Shown here piece after piece: positions 1 through 6,327 of a stretch of DNA of 7,144 bases. Made by a program: the position numbers and the translations under genes. Numbering within the stretch: the stretch's first letter is position 1; each line of letters begins with the position of its first letter. The DNA is from Aquificales bacterium (GTDB taxonomy: Bacteria > Aquificota > Aquificia > Aquificales > Aquificaceae). The DNA is taken from contig WFWF01000145.1 in assembly GCA_015491275.1 (NCBI GenBank), positions 1-7,144 on the forward strand, read 5' to 3'. The notes below the pieces were generated by a model, which worked only from the letters and a program-made list of their open reading frames with translations, ran no database searches and was not told where the DNA came from.

Positions 1-961
1 CTCGGTTTTCTCCATCTCAAGGTAGAGTCTGTCTATGCTCCTCTTGAGAAAGCTAATCTCACTCCTGAGTCTTCTTATTTTTTTCACAGCTTATTCCGCT
101 CTGAAGTAGATGGGTCTTGAGACTTTCCCGTTCCTTTCCACCACACACCCTACCGCAAGTCTCTTCATAGAGGAACATAGGTCTATGGAGAGAACTCTCT
201 CGGATGTCTTTTCTTCTTCCTCTGTCTCTTTCTCAAGCACAAGCACAAGGTAATATTCCTATCCCCTGTGGGTTCTCTCTCTCTTTTAAGAAGCGGAGCT
301 TTTGGGGTGTATCCGTCCCTCAAAAGTTTTCTTACCCTCTCAGGTGTCTCAAGCTTTACTTTCTTCCATATCCACCTTTTTCCTTCGGGAAGCTTTATCC
401 GAAGCTCTATCTTGTCTTCTTCTACTTTCAGCTTCTTGAACTGTCCGTTCTCTACTGAGTCATCAGCATCTGTCAAAAACACATCTCCGCTAAAGCATGG
501 TCTTTCAAGCTCAAAGTAGGAATTTATCTTCTTTCTTTTCCTTATCAGGTTCTTGACCTGTCTTTTGACGTTGATGATAAAGTGAAGACTCTGAGATAGT
601 TCAAACTCCCTCTTTATCTCCCACTCAGATATGAGTGTCAGACATGGTCTTGAGTAGATGAGTTCAAAGAGTCTTTTCCTCTCCCTCTGAAACCTGACAA
701 TTCTTCCTGAAAGTTCAAGTGAGTTTCTGAAGAACCTTGAGGGAATAGCTGTTGTTCTTTGAAAGAGGGTTCTAAAGACTTCCACGCTTTTGAACTTCTG
801 TCTACCTGCTCAAAGCCCTCTTCGTTCCATAGTTTTCCGAGCTGGATGTTCACAAGAGCTTTGCTCCTCTCAAAGAGGTTGTGAAGGTAGAAGCTCGGGT
901 GTTTGGGGAGTTTCACTTTGTGAGAGAAGACTATCTTGTTTTCAGTTTTGCTTTTTTTCAT
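1..961 (-). pseudogene. tnpB: TnpB (IS607/IS605 OrfB-type) pseudogene with two frameshifts and a stop; 3' end outside window
   Basis: TnpB proteins are RNA-guided RuvC-type DNA nucleases encoded by IS200/IS605 and IS607 elements. The ATG at 959-961 overlaps the end of the recombinase by 20 bases. The N-terminal part (KVKLPKHPSFYLHNLFERSK) runs to about 797, where the frame must shift: one extra A in the coding strand would join QVDR to KFKSVEVFRTLFQR. The second frame runs to about 258, where one extra G would join PTGDR to EYYLVLVLEKE. The third frame contains ERVLSIDL, whose Asp codon (181-183) should be the first RuvC catalytic acid. An in-frame TAA at 91-93 then interrupts RAE-stop-AVKKIRRLRSE. 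Reading continues in that frame to the edge. About 320 codons are visible of a family usually near 400, so the later RuvC motifs and the zinc ribbon are not seen. Both indels lie in short homopolymers, so sequencing error is possible, but three lesions together favour true decay. Confidence 0.87.
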
Positions 962-1480
962 CCTCAAGCTCCCTTTTTACCTTCTCCACGAACTCCTTAG
1001 CTTTCCTTGACCTAATCCCGTATAGCTTTCCCGCAAAGGAAGTGAGAATAGCTATGAGGTCATCTATTAGCTCCCTCTCAGGTTCCTTGAACTTCTTTCC
1101 GTTCACCTCTATTATCTCCACTCCAAGGGCTTTGAAGAACTCCTTAAAAGCGTCGTATCCGAATCTGGTGAGTCTATCAGGATGGGTGATGGCTATTGCT
1201 CTTATTTTCTTCTCCTTTGTAAGCTCTATGAGTTTCAGGAGCCCCTTCCTATCTCCCTTGAGTCCGCTTGCTATGTCCTTTATCTCATAAACTCTCTCAA
1301 AATCCATAGCTACTTTCTGTTTCAAGAACTCAAACTGAGTTTCTAAGTCCTTCTTCTGGTCGTGGGAGCTTACCCTTGCATAGAGTGCTACTGCGTTGTC
1401 TCTTTCTCTCTGAAGTAACTTCAGGATTTCCTCTTCGGGATAGACCCAGTCCCTTCCAACTCTGACAGCTTTTATATTCT
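942..1480 (-). pseudogene. tnpA: IS607-type serine recombinase TnpA, lacking most of its N-terminal HTH
   Basis: This is the C-terminal part of the 942-3239 reading frame (about residues 588-765). In IS607 elements the protein is a serine recombinase with a MerR-like DNA-binding domain in front of the catalytic domain. Only the end of that domain survives: KAVRVGRDWVYPEEEILKLL (residues 590-609) matches the wing and last helix that usually follow a 'W..EGKI' segment. The catalytic domain looks complete. It has YARVSS with the nucleophile Ser624 (codon 1368-1370), the Arg motif HPDRLTRFG, and the long C-terminal helix ending in a basic tail. No start codon or ribosome site of its own is seen, so it can be made only as a fusion with the chemoreceptor. 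Lacking its DNA-binding helix, it is probably not a working transposase. Confidence 0.85.
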
Positions 1481-3239
1481 CCTTTATTACCTCTACAGAC
1501 CTACTTTGCTCCTCCATGGCAACCGCTATGGATTCTATTGCGGTCATGACCTTCTTAACCACATCCTCTATACTTGTATAGCTCTCCACCATCTCTTTTG
1601 AAGTTTTCTCACCCTTTTCAACTGCAACAAGCACCTCTTCAACAAGACCAGAAATTTCCTTAGCAGCACTGCCTGAAATTTCTGCAAGTTTTCTTATCTC
1701 ATCCGCAACAACCGCAAAACTTTTACCGAGATCCCCTGCTCTTGCAGCTTCTATCGCAGCATTCAAGGCTATGAGATTTGTCTGCTCCGCTATTTCTATA
1801 ATCTTGTCAGTTATACTGCCTATCCTTTTGCTTACCTCAACTATCTCCTCCGTAGAGGCATACATCTCCCCTACTTTGCCCTTACCCCTCTCTATCACCC
1901 CAACCATATCATGGGACATATTCTTTACCCTTAGTGTCTCCTCGGAGACACTTCGTATGGCTGCTGTTGTCTCTTCCACAGAAACGCTCATACCGCCTAT
2001 ATTTTCCGTAACATCCTTAAGATTTGTCTTTATACGGTTAAGAAGCCCTTGGAGTTTTTCAAGGGAATCATTAATATAATCTACAAGCTCCTGGGTATCA
2101 CCGCGGAAGTTTTCCTTAATCCTTACCTGAAGGTCACCATTTGAAACCTTGCCCATTACATCTTTAAAGGACTCCATAACCCTGCTAAGCTCTGATAGAG
2201 ATTTATTAACATTGTCCGCTATGATTTTAAGATCACCCCTGAAGTTACCTTCTATCCGCTTTTTAAAGTTACCCCGTGCAAGCTCAGAAACCGCACCTAT
2301 TATACTTCTTAGCGCCATGCCTATTTGATTGAGCATATCCTTTACAGCTCCCTCAATTACATGGAACTCATCCTTCAGCCCAGTCCCTTTATACCCACCG
2401 AGGGCTGAAAATTCCATTTTCGTTGATACCTCCTTCACAAAATTTACCGTCTCTTCTATTCTCAAAGATATGGACCTGAAGGTCTTGTAAATAAAAATAC
2501 CTGTACCAAGGGAGACAATAACCGCAACCAGAGATGTTGCAAAAAATTTAAAAAGTGCGCTCCTGCTTTCTTCAACAGCCTTTTCCCTTATATCCCTCAG
2601 TATAATATCCTCCGTTTCTTTAATCAGATTTATCTTTTTTGTCTGAATTTCAAACCATAGGGTCGGTTCTACATTGAATCCTTTCCTCTTTTCAACAGCT
2701 AACCTTTCCAATGCTTCCGCCTCTTTGAACTCCTCTTTTCCCTTTACATCATCAAATATCCTTATGTAGTATTCAGGCGCAATTGTGGAAAAGGAAGATA
2801 TGTAAGCCTTTCTTCTTCCTTCAAGCTCCGTAAATTTTATGAAAAGATCCTCCTCAAATGTATCTCTTGCAAATACTACACTTAAAAGAGCCCTCTTTAT
2901 GCCTTCTATATCCTTGGCTTTAAGGAAAAAAGATAAGGCAAGTATTCGCGACCCCATATTTGTATCACCCGCCTCCTTAAACATATAGCTAACAGTATCT
3001 ATAAGCTTGTTTATAAGTGAAGTGTAAAACCTTACAACTTCCTCCTTGCTTATCTCCAAGGAATCCACCTTCTCCCTGATTTCTTTAAGCTTCTTAAGAT
3101 CTTCTGTTATATTGCCAAGCATACCTTTTTCATAAACTTCCGCCTTAAACCTTTTTATCATCTCATCAGTTTTCTTTCTTTGCTTTGAAAGTTCGTCCTT
3201 GAACTTCGTCCCCCCGCTTCCTACATAACCCGTACTCAT
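942..3239 (-). CDS. Chimeric reading frame: NIT-type chemoreceptor fused to truncated IS607 recombinase (765 codons)
   Basis: Residues 1-588 are a methyl-accepting chemotaxis protein and the remainder is a transposon recombinase. The N-terminal part resembles the nitrate/nitrite-sensing NIT domain (FFLKAKDIEGIKRALLSVVF at 104-123; EPTLWFEIQTKKINLIKE at 191-208). A membrane helix follows at about 228-254. Two HAMP-like repeats (about 314-352 and 360-398) each contain an NFRGD motif. The signalling hairpin has its tip around 482-520 (IAEQTNLIALNAAIEAARAG, then SFAVVADEIRKLAE), which contacts CheA/CheW in this family. Roughly the last 40-60 receptor residues are missing, including part of the methylation helices. 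The ATG at 3239 is not the ancestral start: the receptor frame continues upstream across a TAG. An AAGGA at 3247-3251, seven bases before this ATG, could nevertheless allow reinitiation. Without the upstream segment the product lacks its first membrane helix, so correct insertion and sensing are doubtful. Confidence 0.9.
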   Translation of the reverse strand: MSTGYVGSGGTKFKDELSKQRKKTDEMIKRFKAEVYEKGMLGNITEDLKKLKEIREKVDSLEISKEEVVRFYTSLINKLIDTVSYMFKEAGDTNMGSRILALSFFLKAKDIEGIKRALLSVVFARDTFEEDLFIKFTELEGRRKAYISSFSTIAPEYYIRIFDDVKGKEEFKEAEALERLAVEKRKGFNVEPTLWFEIQTKKINLIKETEDIILRDIREKAVEESRSALFKFFATSLVAVIVSLGTGIFIYKTFRSISLRIEETVNFVKEVSTKMEFSALGGYKGTGLKDEFHVIEGAVKDMLNQIGMALRSIIGAVSELARGNFKKRIEGNFRGDLKIIADNVNKSLSELSRVMESFKDVMGKVSNGDLQVRIKENFRGDTQELVDYINDSLEKLQGLLNRIKTNLKDVTENIGGMSVSVEETTAAIRSVSEETLRVKNMSHDMVGVIERGKGKVGEMYASTEEIVEVSKRIGSITDKIIEIAEQTNLIALNAAIEAARAGDLGKSFAVVADEIRKLAEISGSAAKEISGLVEEVLVAVEKGEKTSKEMVESYTSIEDVVKKVMTAIESIAVAMEEQSRSVEVIKENIKAVRVGRDWVYPEEEILKLLQRERDNAVALYARVSSHDQKKDLETQFEFLKQKVAMDFERVYEIKDIASGLKGDRKGLLKLIELTKEKKIRAIAITHPDRLTRFGYDAFKEFFKALGVEIIEVNGKKFKEPERELIDDLIAILTSFAGKLYGIRSRKAKEFVEKVKRELEDEKKQN

Positions 3240-3251
3240 ACCCCTTTCCTT

Positions 3252-3425
3252 CTAAAGCTCATGGACGAGTAAGGAAGCGATTTGCACTACCTTTGATATC
3301 TCCGCTATATTAGAAGCGGACCTGTAGTCAAACCAGAGGTTAACGGTTATTATGATAGAAAGTAAAACAGTGAATGATAATGGTAAAAAGACTGCAACCC
3401 CTATCTTAGCTCTAAGACTTTCCAT
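3252..3425 (-). pseudogene. N-terminal fragment of the NIT chemoreceptor (57 codons, first membrane helix), ended by an in-frame TAG
   Basis: The minus strand from the ATG at 3423-3425 encodes a 57-residue peptide starting MESLRAKIGVAVFLPLSFTV. It has a basic N-terminus and one hydrophobic helix at about residues 8-29, then an amphipathic stretch ending IASLLVHEL before TAG at 3252-3254. The same frame continues without a shift as KERGMSTGYVGSGG, the start of the 942-3239 frame. NIT-domain receptors commonly have a segment like 'HELQKERGMSAGYLGSGG', so the TAG most simply replaces CAG (Gln) by a C-to-T change. A strong ribosome site, GGAGGTG at 3433-3439, lies seven bases upstream, marking this as the true receptor start. 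The fragment would insert in the membrane but carries no signalling domain. Confidence 0.85.
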
Positions 3426-3432
3426 AGAAACA

Positions 3433-3442
3433 CACCTCCCTT
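3433..3442 (-). promoter_or_regulatory. Shine-Dalgarno site of the chemoreceptor
   Basis: The minus strand reads AAGGGAGGTG, with seven bases between GGAGGTG and the ATG at 3425. This is a far better initiation signal than anything before the downstream ATG at 3239, and it decides the ancestral start. The left part of the site lies in one arm of the 3438-3463 inverted repeat, so folding could hide it. Confidence 0.75.
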
Positions 3443-3463
3443 ATTTTTTATTCGCAATAAGGG
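3438..3463. repeat. Inverted repeat CCCTTATT...AATAAGGG overlapping the chemoreceptor ribosome site
   Basis: Perfect 8-bp arms (3438-3445 and 3456-3463) flank a 10-base loop. In the minus-strand transcript one arm contains AAGGG of the Shine-Dalgarno sequence, so the hairpin could reduce translation of the chemoreceptor fragment. The GGGG at 3461-3464 can also pair with the C run at 3501-3504 in the neighbouring repeat, making the two structures partly exclusive. The stems are seen directly; a regulatory role is inference. Confidence 0.5.
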
Positions 3464-3467
3464 GTAA

Positions 3468-3501
3468 GGAGTTGAGACAATCTTTAAACTAACTCAACTC
3501 C
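3468..3501. terminator. Inverted repeat GGAGTTGAG...CTCAACTCC at the end of the endonuclease gene, possible terminator
   Basis: Perfect 9-bp arms (3468-3476 and 3493-3501) with a 16-base loop span the stop codon of the endonuclease (3494-3496). Adding 3461-3464 GGGG with 3501-3504 C residues would lengthen the stem after a small bulge. A T-run (CCCCCTTTTT) follows on the plus strand, which suits termination of plus-strand transcription. On the minus strand, the direction of the genes here, the U-tract is weak (TTACCCCTTATT). It may end the R-M transcript inefficiently or block antisense reading into the cassette. Confidence 0.5.
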
Positions 3502-4162
3502 CCCTTTTTAGTTTTTCAATTTCTTTTCTTATTTCTTCAACGACTTCCGGATTATAGATTTCTTTTTTGTTATCCTTCTTAATTGAAAATACTATAAACA
3601 CCTTTCCACCGAAATTCTCCTCAAATTTCATATGAGTTCTGCCCAGCCATTCTTTCCATCGGTAAATCTCCGGTGTTTGTTCATAAGTTATAGGTTTTAT
3701 CTGCAAACCAATATATTTCTCTCCAACCTGAATGTAAAAATCCACATTATAAAGTCTATCCCACTCGTCTGGAGCAGGTTTTATTTCTATGCCTAAATCC
3801 CTTTGCAACTTTCCATATATAGTTTTTATCTCTGTTAAATACCCATCATAAGTTCTGTTAATTACAAGATCATAAATATACTGGATACAATCCTCTTCGG
3901 TTACTTCATCAATCTCCGCTTGAATAACCTCTGTAATTTTCACATATAATTTTCTTCCCAGATCTTCAATATACTCCTCAGGAGATAGAGAAATACCTTT
4001 GCTTCTGAGAAAATCTGCAAATTTTTTGTAATAAAATTGTTCCCAATCTTTAACTGTTTTCGGACCACATTCGCGAATCCATTGCGATACTGGACCTACG
4101 CTATTCTTTTTGTTCAGCCCCCATCTATTTGTTGCCATGTTTAGTATCCATTCCTTAGCCAT
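3494..4162 (-). CDS. MjaI-like type II restriction endonuclease
   Basis: This 222-residue protein is read as a type II restriction endonuclease of the MjaI family, whose named member cleaves CTAG. The N-terminus EWILNMATNRWGLNKKNSVG and the nearby VSQWIRECGPK are what I recall as the conserved start of that family. A candidate PD-(D/E)xK-type site is Asp141 (NVDFYI) followed by Gln154 and Lys156 (GLQIKP), with Glu111 possibly contributing; Gln in place of Asp/Glu is a known variation of this fold. There is no signal peptide or membrane segment. The ATG at 4162 overlaps the methyltransferase stop as TAATG, and GAGGTG lies five bases before it inside the methyltransferase gene. Translation is therefore probably coupled, with methylase made first. 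The gene is AT-rich compared with the transposon. The R-M role is firm from context; the exact family is from memory. Confidence 0.75.
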   Translation of the reverse strand: MAKEWILNMATNRWGLNKKNSVGPVSQWIRECGPKTVKDWEQFYYKKFADFLRSKGISLSPEEYIEDLGRKLYVKITEVIQAEIDEVTEEDCIQYIYDLVINRTYDGYLTEIKTIYGKLQRDLGIEIKPAPDEWDRLYNVDFYIQVGEKYIGLQIKPITYEQTPEIYRWKEWLGRTHMKFEENFGGKVFIVFSIKKDNKKEIYNPEVVEEIRKEIEKLKRGS

Positions 4163-5421
4163 TATTTCACCTCTTTTTCAAACCCAATAAATTTTGCCTT
4201 ATATCTATACTCCCTTGTTCTATCAGCTACAGCTATACCAGACTTTATTAAGTAAGCATTTACAAAAATTTTGTTTTTAAGATAAACATACGCTTCTGCG
4301 GTATTTCCATCCAAAACAGAACCGTCATCAAACCGCAAGAAAACCTCTTTTTTCAAAACGTAATTCTTTAAATATCTTAATGCTTCTTCTTTTTTGATCA
4401 CTTTTATTCCCAAAAATTTAACTTTCAATCCCGTGTTTAATAATAATGTTTGTTCATCAATAATATCTACAACCCTGTAAAGCCTATCATTTTTAAAATT
4501 AAACCTTTTAGGATCTATCTTCGGTTTAGCATCTTTAATTCTGGGCTTATAATCTATCTCATCAACATCTACTGGCGATCTTCGTTTCATAATCTGTATA
4601 TTTCTGCTGAATTGTAATAAGCTTTCTCTTAGTCCAAGTTTTTCCTTTATTATTTCCAAGAACTTCTCATTTATTTCGTAACCTATAGCATTTCTTCTCA
4701 GACTCAAAGCAACTTTTACAGTGGTTCCACTTCCGAGAAAAGGGTCAAGAATAGTATCACCAACAAATGTATACATTTTTATCAATCTTTTTGGTAACTC
4801 CTCTGGAAACATTGCTTCGTGTTCTACCTGTCTTGCTCCACCAAAATACCAGTGTCCGTAGAAATATTCTTTCCACTCCTCTTTTGTTAGTTTAGATTTC
4901 TCTTTTATATCCTTGGATACTTTTGGGCTCTTACCCGGCTTTTTAAAAATAAGTATGAATTCGTAATCTATCTCGACCATTCCATTTGGAGGATACGGGT
5001 AGGAACCCATCACATTTGCCCCCCCAGTCGTATTCATTGTGGTTTTCTTCTGCCAAATTATAGAGCCCATGTAATCAAAGCCTATGCTCTCACACTGCGC
5101 TATAAACTCAGCATGTAAAGGTATGACTTTATATCTCCCATAAATTATAGAACGCGCAAATTGATCACCTATGTTTATGCATAGCCTTCTTCCTGGCTTT
5201 AAAATCCTGTAACATTCTATCCATACACGATAAAGGTCTTTTAAATATTCATGTAAGGATTGTCCATACCCTATCTGTCCAGGGACGCCATAATCCTTAA
5301 TATGCCAGTAAGGGGGTGAAGTCACAACTAAACCTATACTATTGTCTTCAACCTCAATCATTTTACGACTATCACCTATTATTATTTTTGCCCAGTTGCT
5401 CATTGTTTCACTATAATACAT
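4162..5421 (-). CDS. Beta-class DNA methyltransferase (probably N4-cytosine) with C-terminal SNase-like domain
   Basis: This is the modification enzyme of the R-M pair. The catalytic motif IV TSPPYWHIKDYG (residues 34-45) comes before the AdoMet-binding motif DPFLGSGTT (226-234), the order of beta-class amino-methyltransferases. SPPYW favours N4-cytosine. The segment between them (about 95-220, including NTTGGANVMGSYPYPPNGMV) should carry target recognition. Past the methylase fold comes a charged linker (about 275-312), then a region (about 314-417) resembling a staphylococcal nuclease barrel: YRVVDIIDEQTLLLNTGLKV, then LRFDDG, AEAYVYLKNKIFVNAYLIKSG and a final basic helix. The nuclease acid and arginine positions appear replaced (GDT by EQT; DTPE by KVIK; the GR before AY by NT), so it is probably a nucleic-acid-binding module. 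The start could be the ATG at 5421 or, fitting the usual N-terminus 'NWAKIIIGDS', the ATG at 5403. Neither has a clear ribosome site. Confidence 0.88.
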   Translation of the reverse strand: MYYSETMSNWAKIIIGDSRKMIEVEDNSIGLVVTSPPYWHIKDYGVPGQIGYGQSLHEYLKDLYRVWIECYRILKPGRRLCINIGDQFARSIIYGRYKVIPLHAEFIAQCESIGFDYMGSIIWQKKTTMNTTGGANVMGSYPYPPNGMVEIDYEFILIFKKPGKSPKVSKDIKEKSKLTKEEWKEYFYGHWYFGGARQVEHEAMFPEELPKRLIKMYTFVGDTILDPFLGSGTTVKVALSLRRNAIGYEINEKFLEIIKEKLGLRESLLQFSRNIQIMKRRSPVDVDEIDYKPRIKDAKPKIDPKRFNFKNDRLYRVVDIIDEQTLLLNTGLKVKFLGIKVIKKEEALRYLKNYVLKKEVFLRFDDGSVLDGNTAEAYVYLKNKIFVNAYLIKSGIAVADRTREYRYKAKFIGFEKEVK

Positions 5422-5454
5422 TCAATCATAATAACGTTTTTCCTAAAAGTTTTG

Positions 5455-5666
5455 AACGGTTTAGGACAATGTGTAACCTATATCTGAAGTCCCAGCAAAT
5501 CAGGGATTTGACCAAAGTAAAGTGAAACCAGGTTCCCGCCTGTTACATGTCGTACAATTTATCAATCCTTCTGGTCCATCATAATACTTCGGGCACCTTC
5601 CTCATAGGTTCTGCTTCTGTACTATTGACACATAAAAACTTCACATGTTAAACTCTTTAAACCGTT
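5455..5666. repeat. 9-bp inverted repeat AACGGTTTA / TAAACCGTT near the ends of the intergenic region
   Basis: AACGGTTTA at 5455-5463 and its exact reverse complement at 5658-5666 lie 194 bases apart. One copy is upstream of the methyltransferase and the other is between the sod promoter and its ribosome site. Pairing extends three more bases after one mismatch. They could be two operator half-sites of one regulator acting on both divergent genes, or ends of a lost insertion, or chance. Confidence 0.35.
5625..5653 (+). promoter_or_regulatory. Putative sigma-70-type promoter of sod
   Basis: A perfect -35 hexamer TTGACA is at 5625-5630. After a 17-base spacer comes TTAAAC (5648-5653), a weak -10. 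The position, about 40 bases before the sod start, is suitable. The -35 box is convincing; the -10 is not strong. Confidence 0.5.
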
Positions 5667-5674
5667 AAAATCCC

Positions 5675-5683
5675 AAAGGAGGT
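5675..5683 (+). promoter_or_regulatory. Shine-Dalgarno site of sod
   Basis: AAAGGAGGT lies eight bases before the ATG at 5692. It shows that translation starts at 5692 and not at the in-frame TTG at 5683, which would overlap the site. Confidence 0.85.
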
Positions 5684-5691
5684 TGAGAAGA

Positions 5692-6327
5692 ATGGGTGTA
5701 CATAAATTGAATCCCAAGGATCATTTGAAGCCTTCAAATCTTAAAGGTATATCCAATGAACAGATAGAGCCCCACTTTGAAGCACACTATAAGGGTTATG
5801 TTACAAAATACAATGAGATACAAGAAAAACTTGCGGATAAAAGCTTTTCGGACAGAGGTAAGGCAAATCAGAATTATTCCGAATACAGGGAATTAAAGGT
5901 GGAAGAAACATTCAACTACATGGGGATAATACTACACGAGCTTTACTTCGGGCATCTCAAACCTCAGGGAAGCCCTTCCGAAGAATTCAAAAGGAAGGTA
6001 GAAGAAGATTTCGGTTCATGGGAAGACTGCGTGGCGGAGCTTAAGGCTGCGGCCATTGCATTCAGGGGATGGGCAATATTGGGGCTTGATGTATTTTCGG
6101 GAAGGTTAGTTATAAACGGGCTTGATGCTCACAATGTTTATAATCTGTACGGACTAATACCCCTTATAGTTATTGACACTTACGAACATGCCTATTATGT
6201 TGATTACAAGAATAAAAGACCCCCTTATGTAGATGCCTTCTTTGAAAATATAAACTGGGATGTTGTAAATAAAAGATTTGCTAAAGCGATGGAAGCTTGC
6301 AGGGCGCTGAAGGACTTCATAGGTTGA
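5692..6327 (+). CDS. sod: Superoxide dismutase, Fe/Mn family (Aquifex type)
   Basis: This enzyme converts superoxide to oxygen and hydrogen peroxide in the cytoplasm; it has no signal peptide. The 211-residue protein matches the family length. The four expected metal ligands are visible: His28 (EPHFEAHYKGYV), His82 (GIILHELYFGH), and Asp162 and His166 (IDTYEHAYYVDYKN). Two family signatures are altered: the common 'GGxxNHxxFW' is GIILHELYFG, and 'DVWEHAYY' is DTYEHAYY. His147 in GLDAHN sits near where many bacterial enzymes have the active-site Gln. These features are those I recall for the crystallised Aquifex pyrophilus Fe-SOD, so iron is the likely metal. The stop overlaps a TTG start of the next small gene (TTGA), suggesting an operon with it and lysA. 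The gene appears intact. Confidence 0.97.
   Translation: MGVHKLNPKDHLKPSNLKGISNEQIEPHFEAHYKGYVTKYNEIQEKLADKSFSDRGKANQNYSEYRELKVEETFNYMGIILHELYFGHLKPQGSPSEEFKRKVEEDFGSWEDCVAELKAAAIAFRGWAILGLDVFSGRLVINGLDAHNVYNLYGLIPLIVIDTYEHAYYVDYKNKRPPYVDAFFENINWDVVNKRFAKAMEACRALKDFIG

Larger units (their letters stand above)
1..1480 (-). mobile_element. IS607-family transposon remnant, 5'-truncated and running off the left edge
   Basis: The minus strand holds the two-gene arrangement of IS607 elements: a serine recombinase (tnpA) followed by an overlapping RNA-guided-nuclease-type gene (tnpB). The recombinase side has no proper left end. Its first roughly 30 residues and the usual noncoding end are missing, and the sequence passes directly in frame into a chemoreceptor gene near 1470-1480. 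The tnpB side is broken by two frameshifts and one stop. The right end of the element, where the omega RNA encoded at the 3' end of tnpB would lie, is outside the window. The family is assigned from motifs visible in both genes; the exact left boundary is inferred from where recombinase similarity begins. The copy is probably unable to move. Confidence 0.85.

Noticed and set aside
204..519. Plus-strand open frames opposite tnpB
   Set aside because: Ser/Leu/Phe-rich shadows of the minus-strand tnpB remnant; no ribosome site or recognisable motif.
790..1290. 166-codon plus-strand frame opposite tnpB/tnpA
   Set aside because: Composition is that of the antisense of a Lys/Glu-rich protein; the minus-strand recombinase explains the region.
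1771..2079. Plus-strand frame opposite the chemoreceptor signalling domain
   Set aside because: Antisense shadow of a clearly recognised domain.
942..3239. A purposeful chemotaxis-controlled recombinase
   Set aside because: The recombinase lacks most of its DNA-binding domain, the receptor lacks its first membrane helix and C-terminal tail, and the neighbouring tnpB is broken; decay explains everything seen.
3426..3493. Sigma-28 (flagellar-type) promoter for the chemoreceptor
   Set aside because: GCGAATAA resembles the -10 element, but no suitable -35 lies at the required distance.
4162..4480. Active nuclease in the methyltransferase tail
   Set aside because: The fold pattern fits, but the residues that bind calcium and attack phosphate in staphylococcal nuclease appear to be replaced, so catalysis is unlikely.
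5404..5470. Promoter for the methyltransferase operon
   Set aside because: TATGAT and TATTAT are possible -10 boxes, but neither has a fitting -35 element; a promoter must exist here but I cannot place it.
5316..5525. Plus-strand frame across the methyltransferase start
   Set aside because: Overlaps the conserved N-terminus of the methyltransferase on the other strand and has no ribosome site.
5422..5691. tRNA, riboswitch or CRISPR in the intergenic region
   Set aside because: No cloverleaf, no repeated spacer pattern and no known aptamer core; only short weak hairpins such as CAGG...CCTG at about 5530-5545.
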